Assembly: GCF_009649685.1 (NCBI RefSeq)
Contig: NZ_WJPK01000001.1
Location: forward strand, 1,802,760-1,866,759
DNA: 64,000 bases
Origin: Flavobacteriaceae bacterium EG-1
GTDB lineage: Bacteria > Bacteroidota > Bacteroidia > Flavobacteriales > Flavobacteriaceae
Direction: 5' to 3'
The notes under the pieces were generated by a model, which did no database searches, was not told the origin of the DNA, and saw nothing but the letters and a program-made list of their open reading frames with translations. Of this stretch, positions 19,331 through 27,822 are shown piece after piece (position 1 is the stretch's first letter; each line of letters begins with the position of its first letter). The translations under genes were made by a program, and so were the position numbers.

Positions 19331-19918
19331 CTAGTATCCGAATAAAATTCGAATATTAACATAAGAGTTTTCTAAGGCCTCCTTAATTTTTTTCGGACTT
19401 TTCCATTTTACTTTATTAATACCCTCTTTTTTTTGTCCCTTTAATTTGCCTTCATAATATGTTTTCATAGCAAACCAATGTACTTCTTTTAAGGTATCAA
19501 CACCATTATTTTTAAAGACATGATAAGTGGTTTTTAAAAAATTCTCTAAGCGTAAATCTTTTACTCCTGTTTCTTCCATTACTTCACGAATAGCACATAC
19601 CTCTATAGATTCACCTTTTTCCAATTTACCTTTTGGCAAATCCCATTTATCATTTCTATAAATAAAAAGCACCTTCCCTTCTTTATTGGTAACTACTCCA
19701 CCAGCCGCCACTACTAAAGGTATTCGCTTTGTAAATTTTTTTAAAATTTCTTCCTGATTAGGATGATAAATATAAGCTTCAGTTAACTTTCCTTTTCTTA
19801 AAGAAGTAATTGCTACTTGTATAGAATCTTCATTTAATGGAAAAGATTTACTCTCGCCAACATCAGATAGATTACTAGTTAAAACAAGAGGGCATTCATT
19901 GACAAAAACTTTATACAT
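19331..19918 (-). CDS. Nudix hydrolase
   Basis: The Nudix box is complete: G-x5-E-x7-REVMEETGV, starting at GKLEKGESIEV and coordinating Mg2+ for hydrolysis of a nucleoside diphosphate linked to another moiety. The substrate cannot be told. About 65 N-terminal residues precede the Nudix fold and may be a small extra domain. ATG at 19918 is preferred over GTG at 19945, which would run into pyrE. The ATG lies only 7 bp from the divergent pyrE ATG. Confidence 0.9.
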   Translation of the reverse strand: MYKVFVNECPLVLTSNLSDVGESKSFPLNEDSIQVAITSLRKGKLTEAYIYHPNQEEILKKFTKRIPLVVAAGGVVTNKEGKVLFIYRNDKWDLPKGKLEKGESIEVCAIREVMEETGVKDLRLENFLKTTYHVFKNNGVDTLKEVHWFAMKTYYEGKLKGQKKEGINKVKWKSPKKIKEALENSYVNIRILFGY

Positions 19919-19921
19919 TTG
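19914..19921 (+). promoter_or_regulatory. Putative -7 box for pyrE
   Basis: TACATTTG matches TAnnTTTG and ends four bases before the pyrE ATG at 19926, so the mRNA would be leaderless or nearly so. It lies inside the start region of the opposite Nudix gene. Confidence 0.45.
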
Positions 19922-19925
19922 CGCT

Positions 19926-20570
19926 ATGATTTTAAATAAAGACACTGCAAAAAAAACGGCAGAACTACTACTGCAAATTAATGCAATAAAGTTGAATCCT
20001 GAAAATCCATTTACATGGGCTTCAGGTTGGCGTTCACCAATATATTGTGATAATAGAATTGTGCTCTCATATCCAACAATTCGAAATTTTATCCGTCAAG
20101 AAATAGCAAAGCAAGTTGAAGACCTCTATGGCAAACCAGACGTAATAGCTGGGGTTGCTACTGGAGCCATTGGTATTGGCATGTTAGTTGCGGATTATTT
20201 AGGCCTACCTTTTATTTATGTTAGGCCCCAAGCAAAAGCTCATGGACGTCAAAATCAAATAGAAGGCCAATTAGAGCCTGGTCAAAAAGTAGTAGTAATT
20301 GAAGATTTAATTAGTACAGGCAAAAGTAGTCTTCATGCCGTAGACGCTTTAAATGAAGCCGGAGCTAATATCAAAGGAATGATAGCTATATTTTCTTATG
20401 GATTTGATGTTTCTTTAAAGAACTTTGAAAAAAAGAAAATAGAATTACATACGTTAAGTGATTATGCTAATTTAATTGAGCAAGCAGCAGATACCAATTA
20501 TATAAAAGAAGAACAATTAAATAAATTATCTGAATGGAGAAAAAACCCTTCGGATTGGAAACCAGAATAA
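19926..20570 (+). CDS. pyrE: Orotate phosphoribosyltransferase
   Basis: Joins orotate to PRPP to make OMP in pyrimidine synthesis. The PRPP-binding motif VVVIEDLISTGKSSLHAV is present, with the flexible-loop RPQAKAHGRQNQIEG before it and the FTWASGWRSPIYCDNR N-terminal substrate segment. ATG at 19926 is used; the TTG at 19899 would extend back over the Nudix start. About 214 aa, normal size. The SRPBCC gene begins 1 bp after its stop. Confidence 0.96.
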   Translation: MILNKDTAKKTAELLLQINAIKLNPENPFTWASGWRSPIYCDNRIVLSYPTIRNFIRQEIAKQVEDLYGKPDVIAGVATGAIGIGMLVADYLGLPFIYVRPQAKAHGRQNQIEGQLEPGQKVVVIEDLISTGKSSLHAVDALNEAGANIKGMIAIFSYGFDVSLKNFEKKKIELHTLSDYANLIEQAADTNYIKEEQLNKLSEWRKNPSDWKPE

Positions 20571-20571
20571 G

Positions 20572-20964
20572 ATGCACTTAGAATCACCTAAAAAAACAGT
20601 TTCAAAAAGCAATGAAGAAGTATTTAAATTTCTTTGCGATATAAAAAATTTCAAACAACTGATGCCAGAGAACATAAGCAAGTTTGAGGTATTAAGTGAA
20701 GACACTTTTATTTTTGCACTTAAAGGAATGCCAGAAATAACCTTAAAATTAAAAGAAAAGACTCCCTATAGTAAAATAGTTTTAGGATCAGCAGACGGAA
20801 AATTAAATTTTATGTTAACCGCAGATATCATAGAATTAACTGAAAATTCTTCAGAAGTAACTTTACATTTTAATGGTGAATTTAACGCAATGATGGCGAT
20901 GATGATTAAAAATCCTATTACAAATTTCATAGGCACCCTATCTGGTAATATGTCAAAAATTTAA
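20572..20964 (+). CDS. SRPBCC-fold protein
   Basis: A 130-residue START/Bet v1-like (SRPBCC) protein: the opening ESPKKTVSKSNEEVFKFLCDI is the typical first strand plus helix, and the C-terminal helix contains MMAMMIKNPITNFIGTL. Such proteins hold hydrophobic ligands, but no ligand is predictable. It starts 1 bp after pyrE and is co-transcribed; the pairing is frequent in flavobacteria but its meaning is unknown. It meets birA tail-to-tail, 4 bp apart. Confidence 0.8.
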   Translation: MHLESPKKTVSKSNEEVFKFLCDIKNFKQLMPENISKFEVLSEDTFIFALKGMPEITLKLKEKTPYSKIVLGSADGKLNFMLTADIIELTENSSEVTLHFNGEFNAMMAMMIKNPITNFIGTLSGNMSKI

Positions 20965-20968
20965 ACAA

Positions 20969-21700
20969 CTAGTTAAGTAATTTTATTTCTTTCATATTAT
21001 ATTCTCTTAAGGTAAAATCAGCCAATTGCACAATTAGCTTCCCTTCTGAAGATATACCAGTAATTGTACCTGTAAAAGACATTCCATTAGCATCTTTAAA
21101 ATTAGATATTAAGTCCTTTCTATAAAGCACTGCTAAATATGCTTTATCTAGAAATTTATATTGATCTGAATTAAGTAAATCAAAATTCGACTTTATTTCA
21201 TTCAAAAGCATGTAAAGCAATTCATCTAAATTAAATTTTTCACCTAACAACAATTTAAGTGAGGATACGTTAAAAAGGTTATGAAACTCTGTTTGATTAA
21301 CGTTAAGACCAATACCAATTATTGAAGAATTTATATGCTGGCCTTGCAGAACATTTTCTATTAGAATACCACATATTTTCTGGTTACCTGACAGAATGTC
21401 GTTTGGCCATTTAATGGCTAAATTCGGTACATTAAGTGTTTTTAAAAAAGCGTAAACAGCTAAAGAAACCGTGATATTTAAATAATATTGATTTTGCACT
21501 AAAAAATGATCAAATTGTTTTAAAATGCTAAAAGTCAAGTTTTTACCGGTGTCAGATTGCCAAGTTGTGCCCATCTGCCCCCTTGCTTTTGTTTGTTTAT
21601 TGGCAGTAACAACAGTAAAGTCTTCAATAAACTTTGTAAGTAATAGATTTTTTAGATACTGATTAGTTGAGTCCGTGGCATTAAGTTTGATTATATGCAT
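20969..21700 (-). CDS. birA: Biotin--[acetyl-CoA carboxylase] ligase
   Basis: Activates biotin with ATP and attaches it to the carboxyl carrier protein. The catalytic domain has TKARGQMGTTWQSDTGKNL (biotinyl-AMP loop), IKWPNDIL, and KICGILIEN with IGIGLNVNQT. A small C-terminal SH3-like domain follows. No N-terminal HTH is present, so this is the group I enzyme without repressor function. 243 aa. It is divergent from rsfS. Confidence 0.95.
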   Translation of the reverse strand: MHIIKLNATDSTNQYLKNLLLTKFIEDFTVVTANKQTKARGQMGTTWQSDTGKNLTFSILKQFDHFLVQNQYYLNITVSLAVYAFLKTLNVPNLAIKWPNDILSGNQKICGILIENVLQGQHINSSIIGIGLNVNQTEFHNLFNVSSLKLLLGEKFNLDELLYMLLNEIKSNFDLLNSDQYKFLDKAYLAVLYRKDLISNFKDANGMSFTGTITGISSEGKLIVQLADFTLREYNMKEIKLLN

Positions 21701-21767
21701 AAACTGCCCTGAAATTAGGTAATGATATCTTATGTTAAAATTAAGGGTTAAAAGAACAAAAAAATAA

Positions 21768-21775
21768 TAACTTTG
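21768..21775 (+). promoter_or_regulatory. Putative -7 box for rsfS-ftsH
   Basis: TAACTTTG matches TAnnTTTG and sits 19 bp before the rsfS ATG (21795), giving a predicted leader of about 15 nt. Confidence 0.5.
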
Positions 21776-21794
21776 CGTAAACTAAATAATTTGA

Positions 21795-22169
21795 ATGCAG
21801 AAAGGTAAAGCTAGCGCAGACGAGTTGATTGCTTTAATACTACAAGGTGTAGAAGAAGTAAAAGGACAAGATATTAGGTTACTAGATCTTAGAGAAATAG
21901 AAAATACAGTTTGTGACTACTTTGTAATTTGCAATGGTACTTCAAATACACATGTGAATGCTATAGTTGGATCCGTACAAAAAACAGTGAGCAAGGCTAT
22001 TAAAGATAAGCCTTGGCATGTTGAAGGTAGCGAAAATGCCGAATGGATTTTAATGGATTACGTAAACGTAGTAGTGCATGTCTTCCAGAAGCATATTAGG
22101 GAATATTATGACATTGAAGGTCTCTGGGGTGATGCAAAAGTTACCGCATTGGAAGACAGTATTAAATAG
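21795..22169 (+). CDS. rsfS: Ribosomal silencing factor RsfS
   Basis: Binds ribosomal protein L14 and blocks subunit joining, lowering translation in starvation. DUF143 signatures: DIRLLDLREIENTVCDYFVICNGTS split by the conserved strand, KPWHVEGSENAEWILMDY and VVVHVFQKHIREYYDIEGLW. Length 124 aa. It lies 13 bp before ftsH in the usual flavobacterial order. Confidence 0.96.
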   Translation: MQKGKASADELIALILQGVEEVKGQDIRLLDLREIENTVCDYFVICNGTSNTHVNAIVGSVQKTVSKAIKDKPWHVEGSENAEWILMDYVNVVVHVFQKHIREYYDIEGLWGDAKVTALEDSIK

Positions 22170-22182
22170 GTAAAAAAATATA

Positions 22183-24198
22183 ATGGCAAAAGATAATAAT
22201 TCGAATCCGAAGAAACCGAAATTTAGCTCATGGTGGATTTATGGCTTAATTGCTGTATTGCTTATTGGGTTTCAAGTACTTAATAGTGGTAATTTTTCTG
22301 GTACGCGAACTACAACTACTTCTGAACTTCAAGAGTATTTGAGAAATGGTGATATTGAAAAAATTACCATAATCACGAATACTAATCAAGCAAAAGTATT
22401 CTTAACTGATGAAGCCTTACAGAAAGATGTACATAAAGATGTACATGACAAGCCATTCTCAATAGGTACCACAGTAGTACCTCAATATGTTTTAGATTAT
22501 GGAGATTTACAGATATTTCAAAACGAAATAACTGAAATTAAGAAAGAAAATAGTCTAGACACTATTGTTGAATTCGACAAAGAATCTAGCTATCTAATTG
22601 ATTTATTGGTTGGCATATTACCTTTTATCTTAATAATTGGAATATGGATTTATCTAATGCGTCGTATGTCTGGCGGTGGCGGTGGTGGCGCCGGAGGACA
22701 AATTTTCAATATTGGAAAGTCTAAAGCTAAACTTTTTGATGAAAAAACAGACACAAGAACCTCTTTCAAAGATGTAGCTGGGTTAGAAGGTGCCAAAGAA
22801 GAGGTAGAAGAAATAGTAGAATTCTTAAGAAACCCTGACAAGTATACTTCACTAGGAGGTAAAATTCCAAAAGGTGCATTACTAGTAGGCCCTCCAGGTA
22901 CAGGTAAAACACTATTAGCCAAAGCAGTTGCTGGTGAAGCTAAAGTTCCGTTTTTCTCATTATCAGGTTCAGATTTTGTTGAAATGTTTGTAGGTGTTGG
23001 AGCTTCAAGAGTTCGTGATTTATTTAAACAAGCAAAAGATAAATCTCCAGCTATTATTTTTATAGATGAAATTGATGCAATCGGTAGAGCGAGAGGCAAA
23101 AACAATTTTACGGGATCCAATGATGAACGAGAAAATACATTAAACCAACTTTTAACCGAGATGGATGGTTTTGGTACAAACACAAATGTTATTGTATTAG
23201 CAGCAACTAACCGTGCTGATGTATTGGATAAAGCACTGATGCGCGCTGGTAGATTTGATCGACAAATTTATGTTGATTTACCAGACATTCGAGAACGTAA
23301 AGAAATCTTCGAAGTTCACTTAAGGCCTATTAAAACAGCTGAAACTTTAGACTTAGATTTTTTAGCAAGACAAACACCCGGATTTTCGGGCGCCGATATA
23401 GCAAACGTATGTAACGAAGCTGCTTTGATAGCCGCTAGAAAAGAACGTAAAGCAGTAACAAAGCAAGACTTTTTGGATGCAGTAGATCGAATTGTTGGTG
23501 GACTTGAAAAGAAAAATAAAATTATTACGCCAGGAGAAAAGAAAACTATTGCTTATCATGAAGCCGGTCATGCTACAGTAAGTTGGATGCTAGAACATGC
23601 AGCACCACTAGTAAAGGTTACCATTGTTCCAAGAGGGCAATCTTTAGGAGCGGCATGGTATTTACCAGAAGAACGATTAATAGTTAGACCAGAACAAATG
23701 TTGGACGAAATGTGTGCAACTATGGGTGGACGAGCGGCTGAAAAAGTAATTTTCAACAAAATATCAACTGGAGCATTAAGTGATCTTGAAAAGGTAACAA
23801 AACAAGCACGTGCAATGGTTACCGTTTATGGTTTAAATGAAGAGATAGGAAATCTAACATATTATGATTCTTCTGGTCAAGATTCATTTGGCTACTCTAA
23901 ACCATATAGTGAGGATACTGCTAGGAAAATAGATTCCGAAATTTCTAAAATAATAGAAGAACAATACCAAAGAGCAATTCAAGTTTTACACGACAATGAA
24001 GACAAGCTAACTGTTCTCGCAGAACGATTATTGGAAAAAGAAGTTATCTTTAAAGAAGACCTTGAAAAAATATTTGGAAAGCGACCATTTGCAAAAGAAG
24101 AGATGGAAGATCCTTTAGCTGAGGATATTAACCTTAAAAAAGAAGCTGAAGTAGAGTCTAACGTTACAATTGAAGATTCTGAAAAAGAAAAAAATTAA
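22183..24198 (+). CDS. ftsH: ATP-dependent zinc metalloprotease FtsH
   Basis: A membrane-anchored AAA+ protease that degrades damaged or regulated membrane and cytoplasmic proteins. Two membrane segments (about 16-34 and 139-159) flank the periplasmic domain. The Gly-rich linker SGGGGGGAGG is followed by Walker A GPPGTGKT (236-243), Walker B IIFIDEIDAIG (291-301), the ATNRADVLDKALMRAGRFDR second-region segment, and the zinc site HEAGH at 459-463. An acidic tail ends the 671-residue protein. The next gene starts 59 bp later. Confidence 0.98.
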   Translation: MAKDNNSNPKKPKFSSWWIYGLIAVLLIGFQVLNSGNFSGTRTTTTSELQEYLRNGDIEKITIITNTNQAKVFLTDEALQKDVHKDVHDKPFSIGTTVVPQYVLDYGDLQIFQNEITEIKKENSLDTIVEFDKESSYLIDLLVGILPFILIIGIWIYLMRRMSGGGGGGAGGQIFNIGKSKAKLFDEKTDTRTSFKDVAGLEGAKEEVEEIVEFLRNPDKYTSLGGKIPKGALLVGPPGTGKTLLAKAVAGEAKVPFFSLSGSDFVEMFVGVGASRVRDLFKQAKDKSPAIIFIDEIDAIGRARGKNNFTGSNDERENTLNQLLTEMDGFGTNTNVIVLAATNRADVLDKALMRAGRFDRQIYVDLPDIRERKEIFEVHLRPIKTAETLDLDFLARQTPGFSGADIANVCNEAALIAARKERKAVTKQDFLDAVDRIVGGLEKKNKIITPGEKKTIAYHEAGHATVSWMLEHAAPLVKVTIVPRGQSLGAAWYLPEERLIVRPEQMLDEMCATMGGRAAEKVIFNKISTGALSDLEKVTKQARAMVTVYGLNEEIGNLTYYDSSGQDSFGYSKPYSEDTARKIDSEISKIIEEQYQRAIQVLHDNEDKLTVLAERLLEKEVIFKEDLEKIFGKRPFAKEEMEDPLAEDINLKKEAEVESNVTIEDSEKEKN

Positions 24199-24257
24199 TT
24201 ACATTTATATTTTACATATAAAATAACCAATCGACAAATTCCAATTTCAAAGCATTA

Positions 24258-24866
24258 ATGGGGCTGTTTGACAAATTGTTTGGGGGAGGGAAAAAAGTCT
24301 CTAAAGAGACTGCACAGACAAGAGGTGCGCATATGCCAGACCTCAATATACCTGTTGATGAAAAATTTACTATTCATTTCAAAAAAAATGGGGGTAAATT
24401 TTTATACTGCGATTCCTTAAAGGAGATTTCATTGGCACTGTCAAATATTATAAGTGAAAATAATTGGCAAAGCGAACCCTTCTTAGTTTTAGACAATCGA
24501 CTTTCTAAAAAATTCTCAAAAGAAAAAATAAATTTCATAGACCAATCTGGCAGTAGTGAGATATTTTTCACCACTTGTGAGCATTTAATAGCACAAGATG
24601 GTTCTATTTTAGTATGTTCAAATCAATTATTAGAAAACAAACTAATTGATTTACCAGATAATGTAATAGTTTTTGCAACAACAAGCCAACTGGTAGAAAC
24701 AATAGGTGGTGGTCTAAAAATGATTAAGAAAAAATATGGCCGAAGTATTCCCACGAACATTACAACTTTAAAACACTTTCAAGCAAACGAAGAAAACAAT
24801 CACGATTTTCTAACTTACGGTAGTTCTTCTAAAAATTTATATCTTTTACTTTTGGAAGATTTATAA
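24258..24866 (+). CDS. LUD-domain protein (LutC/YkgG-like)
   Basis: A 202-residue protein resembling the LUD (lactate utilisation) fold: ITFAT-type strands such as IFFTTCEHLIAQDGSILVCS and VIVFATTSQLVETIGGGL are visible. No LutA/LutB partners and no Fe-S cysteine clusters are nearby, so a lactate-oxidation role is not supported. It begins 59 bp after ftsH and its stop is 1 bp before cdsA, a stable flavobacterial order suggesting a membrane-biogenesis link; that is inference. Confidence 0.7.
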   Translation: MGLFDKLFGGGKKVSKETAQTRGAHMPDLNIPVDEKFTIHFKKNGGKFLYCDSLKEISLALSNIISENNWQSEPFLVLDNRLSKKFSKEKINFIDQSGSSEIFFTTCEHLIAQDGSILVCSNQLLENKLIDLPDNVIVFATTSQLVETIGGGLKMIKKKYGRSIPTNITTLKHFQANEENNHDFLTYGSSSKNLYLLLLEDL

Positions 24867-24867
24867 T

Positions 24868-25677
24868 ATGAAGGAAATTCTTCGTCGTTCGATAACCGGA
24901 ATTATATATATATTTCTTTTATTATCAGCAGTTTTTTTAAGCTCTGATGCCTTCGATTTTTTGTTCATGATATTTGGACTAGCATGTATCTACGAATACA
25001 AAAGATTAGTTGGTTTAAAAGGATATTATATATTTCTAGCATATTTAGTTTTGTGGTGGGTGTTTATCTATTTAGTAAAAGAGGATAACAAATTACCTAT
25101 TAACTCCTTAATGTTCATCACTATTGCGGTAAATATTGGTATGCTGATATATTTATATTCTAAAAAAGATAAAATCTTTACAACAACAGAAAAATTTATT
25201 GCGGGCCTTTTTTATATAGGTGGTGGATGTATTTTTCTAACTATGATACCTTATAAAAATGATGAATTTGCAAAATATTTAATTATTGGCATATTCATTT
25301 TAATATGGGTGAATGATAGTTTTGCATATCTTGTGGGTAAAACTATTGGTAAAACAAAACTATTTCCCAGAGTGTCACCAAAGAAAACTTGGGAAGGTAC
25401 AATTGGGGGTATGGTATTCGCGGTAGCTACAGCGTATTTTATGGCGCGCATTGAACCAATTGTAAATCCTATTCAATGGGTATCCCTTGCCTTAGTTATA
25501 GTTATCTTTGGCAATTTAGGCGATTTAGTAGAATCAAAATTAAAGCGTTCCGCTGGTGTAAAAGATAGCGGAGCAATAATGCCAGGTCATGGTGGAATGC
25601 TTGATCGTTTAGACAGTTTAATTTTTGCGGCACCTTTTGCCTATTTAACTTTAAATATTTTCGCAAATGTTTCATAA
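24868..25677 (+). CDS. cdsA: Phosphatidate cytidylyltransferase
   Basis: Makes CDP-diacylglycerol from phosphatidate and CTP, the branch point of phospholipid synthesis. It is a multi-pass membrane protein with about seven hydrophobic segments. The family signature near the C-terminus is complete: SPKKTWEGTIGG, then GDLVESKLKRSAGVKDSG and PGHGGMLDRLDSL. 269 aa. Its end overlaps psd by 11 bp, so the two lipid enzymes are translationally coupled. Confidence 0.97.
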   Translation: MKEILRRSITGIIYIFLLLSAVFLSSDAFDFLFMIFGLACIYEYKRLVGLKGYYIFLAYLVLWWVFIYLVKEDNKLPINSLMFITIAVNIGMLIYLYSKKDKIFTTTEKFIAGLFYIGGGCIFLTMIPYKNDEFAKYLIIGIFILIWVNDSFAYLVGKTIGKTKLFPRVSPKKTWEGTIGGMVFAVATAYFMARIEPIVNPIQWVSLALVIVIFGNLGDLVESKLKRSAGVKDSGAIMPGHGGMLDRLDSLIFAAPFAYLTLNIFANVS

Positions 25678-26350
25678 AGAAGGACAAAAAATTATTTTAA
25701 TTACCTTTTTTCTGGTTTCAGCTCTTGTGTTAGCAGCACAGTTTTATATAAGCCTTCCATGGCTTAAGATAGCAATACAAGCTACTGCTTTAGTAGTTCT
25801 AATATTAATTTTGCAATTTTTCAGAAACCCAAATAGAAATGTTATCAAGAATTTTGATGATATTTTAGCTCCGGTTGACGGTAAAGTTGTGGTAATAGAA
25901 GAAGTTGAGGAAACAGAATATTTTAAAGATAGACGTCGTCAAGTATCAATATTTATGTCTCCTGTAAATGTACACGTAACAAGATACCCTGCCAGTGGCT
26001 CTATTAAGTATTCTAAATACCATCCTGGCAAATACTTAGTAGCATGGCATCCAAAATCTAGTACAGAAAATGAGCGAACAACTGTTGTAATAAACACTCC
26101 GAAATTCGGAGATATTTTATACCGACAAATTGCAGGAGCTTTAGCTCGACGCATTGTAAATTATGCAGAAGAAGGCCAAAACGCGCAACAAGGTGAAGAC
26201 GCAGGCTTTATTAAATTCGGTTCAAGAGTAGATTTGTTCTTACCTTTAGATTGTGCTGTTACAGTTAAGTTAGACCAAAAGGTGGTAGGTGCAAAAACCT
26301 GTATTGCTAGTACAATATCTAAAGATGATAAAGAAGAACTTACATACTAA
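25667..26350 (+). CDS. psd: Phosphatidylserine decarboxylase
   Basis: Turns phosphatidylserine into phosphatidylethanolamine. This is the short (227 aa) form: two N-terminal membrane segments, then APVDGKVVVIEE, MSPVNVHVTRYP, and the self-cleavage site in KFGSRVDLFLP where the Ser becomes the pyruvoyl group. It overlaps cdsA by 11 bp at its start and the ACBP gene by 26 bp at its end. The two phospholipid enzymes form a clear module; a phosphatidylserine synthase gene is not in this window. Confidence 0.96.
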   Translation: MFHKEGQKIILITFFLVSALVLAAQFYISLPWLKIAIQATALVVLILILQFFRNPNRNVIKNFDDILAPVDGKVVVIEEVEETEYFKDRRRQVSIFMSPVNVHVTRYPASGSIKYSKYHPGKYLVAWHPKSSTENERTTVVINTPKFGDILYRQIAGALARRIVNYAEEGQNAQQGEDAGFIKFGSRVDLFLPLDCAVTVKLDQKVVGAKTCIASTISKDDKEELTY

Positions 26351-26585
26351 TTTTTCCGAAGCAGTTGAATTTGCGAATGCTTACACCGGCTCATTACCAC
26401 CAGATTTAATGCTTAAATTATATGCATATTTTAAGATAGCCACCAATAATTCTGAGTATCCAAATGGCAACACTCCTTTAATTAATGCATTTAAAATAAA
26501 TGCACTAATTCAAGCAAAAAAAATAAGCAGGGAAGATGCCATGAAAGAATATATTACACTAGTAAAAAAAGAATTAAAAACCTGA
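26325..26585 (+). CDS. Acyl-CoA-binding protein
   Basis: An 87-residue ACBP-fold protein: NFSEAVEFANAYTGSLPPD, then KLYAYFKIATNN (the YxxYKQAT-like helix 2) and the helix 4 segment KKISREDAMKEYITLVKK. The family binds long-chain acyl-CoA in the cytoplasm. ATG at 26325 is preferred; the earlier Met at 26289 would only read through psd in another frame. The 26-bp overlap with psd links it to phospholipid synthesis. Confidence 0.88.
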   Translation: MIKKNLHTNFSEAVEFANAYTGSLPPDLMLKLYAYFKIATNNSEYPNGNTPLINAFKINALIQAKKISREDAMKEYITLVKKELKT

Positions 26586-26621
26586 GTTAATTAGTATTGG
26601 GTATTTAAATTTAAAACAATC

Positions 26622-27383
26622 TTATTCATACAAATCATTCAAATCAGCTTCGCATAATTCTACCATAAAGTGGGCTAACTTTTCAGTAATATCATTAAAG
26701 AACTTTTCACCTTTTGCGCTTGATGCTTTATGCGGATTACCAACACCAGTATCGGCACTTATTTCAGACCATTTTCTTTCAGCCCAAACCCAACCCTCTG
26801 AATATGACTTAATTTTATATTTTTTTGATGCTCCATCTCCCCATTTATCTTTTGGCAAAACAAGATCTGGCCTTAAATGGAGCATAAGACTTGTCTCCAT
26901 TTCATCTGCATGATCACCTTTTTCCTCGAAGTATAAGTTTTTATCTAACATCTGCGGAAAAAAGCAAAAGCTAATAAACATTTTAGGAAATTTAAGTCCT
27001 AATTCTCGTACAATAGGCTTAAAATTATTTCCTCCATGGCCATTAAAAATCAACAACTTATAAATTCCTTGTCTATTTAATACCTCAACAATATCGGTTA
27101 ATATTGCCAATTGAGTACTTGGATTTAAATTGATATCCAAATAAATATCTGATTGACCTGTATTAACACCGAAAGGTAAGGTAGGTAAAACTATCACTTT
27201 TGCCCCTTTATTATAAGATATTTTTGCGGCTTCAGCAGTAAAATAATCTGCCTGTATATTATCGGTAGCATATGGTAAATGATAATTATGAGCTTCAGTG
27301 GCCCCCCATGGCAACACAGCCAACTCAATTTTGGCATCTTTTAATGCATTCCAATTAGTTTCAGCTAAAATATAAGGTCTCAT
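26622..27383 (-). CDS. Creatininase-family amidohydrolase
   Basis: A metal-dependent hydrolase of the creatininase fold. Metal ligands are visible in LPWGATEAHNYHLPYATD, FNGHGGNNF and DHADEMETSLML. The family includes creatininase and FAPy deformylase-type enzymes, so the substrate here is unknown; flavobacterial members are not established creatinine users. 253 aa. It lies 107 bp downstream of the Cys-rich small gene and meets the ACBP gene tail-to-tail. Confidence 0.88.
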   Translation of the reverse strand: MRPYILAETNWNALKDAKIELAVLPWGATEAHNYHLPYATDNIQADYFTAEAAKISYNKGAKVIVLPTLPFGVNTGQSDIYLDINLNPSTQLAILTDIVEVLNRQGIYKLLIFNGHGGNNFKPIVRELGLKFPKMFISFCFFPQMLDKNLYFEEKGDHADEMETSLMLHLRPDLVLPKDKWGDGASKKYKIKSYSEGWVWAERKWSEISADTGVGNPHKASSAKGEKFFNDITEKLAHFMVELCEADLNDLYE

Positions 27384-27490
27384 TTTAAGTCTTTTTACAA
27401 ACTTAATAATCAGATATGAGAAAGTACAAGAAGAAATAATAATTAATGAGGTTAAAACTGCAAATAGTTTACCTAATTAAAAACCAATTG

Positions 27491-27727
27491 TTACCCACAA
27501 AACAATCTTTTTGCCTGATCTAAATAAAGTAGCAATTGTTTTTCAATTTTATATGTTTTGGAGTTTACTGATAATCTTGTCTTTATACTGCTATCTTCTC
27601 GATACGATTGGCATTCATTATCAAAATCTGCTGCTTGTCCATTTAAACTACATACAATTCCATAATTTAAATCTTTCTGCTGATTAACACATACTTTGCA
27701 AAATTGCAAACGCGTTTGACGAGTCAT
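27491..27727 (-). CDS. Small four-cysteine (zinc-ribbon-like) protein
   Basis: A 78-residue protein with the pattern C-x2-C-x12-C-x12-C (FCKVC, then GIVC, then NEC), followed by SYREDS. The same Cys-box is known as the N-terminal part of longer Bacteroidota membrane proteins; here it stands alone, with no membrane segment. Four-Cys spacing suggests a bound zinc, but it is not a proven DNA-binding finger. It lies 95 bp after the sterol-desaturase gene on the same strand. The start ATG at 27727 is the only reasonable one. Confidence 0.7.
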   Translation of the reverse strand: MTRQTRLQFCKVCVNQQKDLNYGIVCSLNGQAADFDNECQSYREDSSIKTRLSVNSKTYKIEKQLLLYLDQAKRLFCG

Positions 27728-27822
27728 TTTAATCTGTTTATATTTATGATAAATAAAAACGCAGACCTAAGGAGTATGATATAATTATTCGACCAACTGA
27801 ATATTAAATAGTGTAATTTACA

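Noticed and set aside
23362-23759. Minus-strand ORFs inside ftsH
   Set aside because: They lie fully within a well-conserved coding region and show no family signature.
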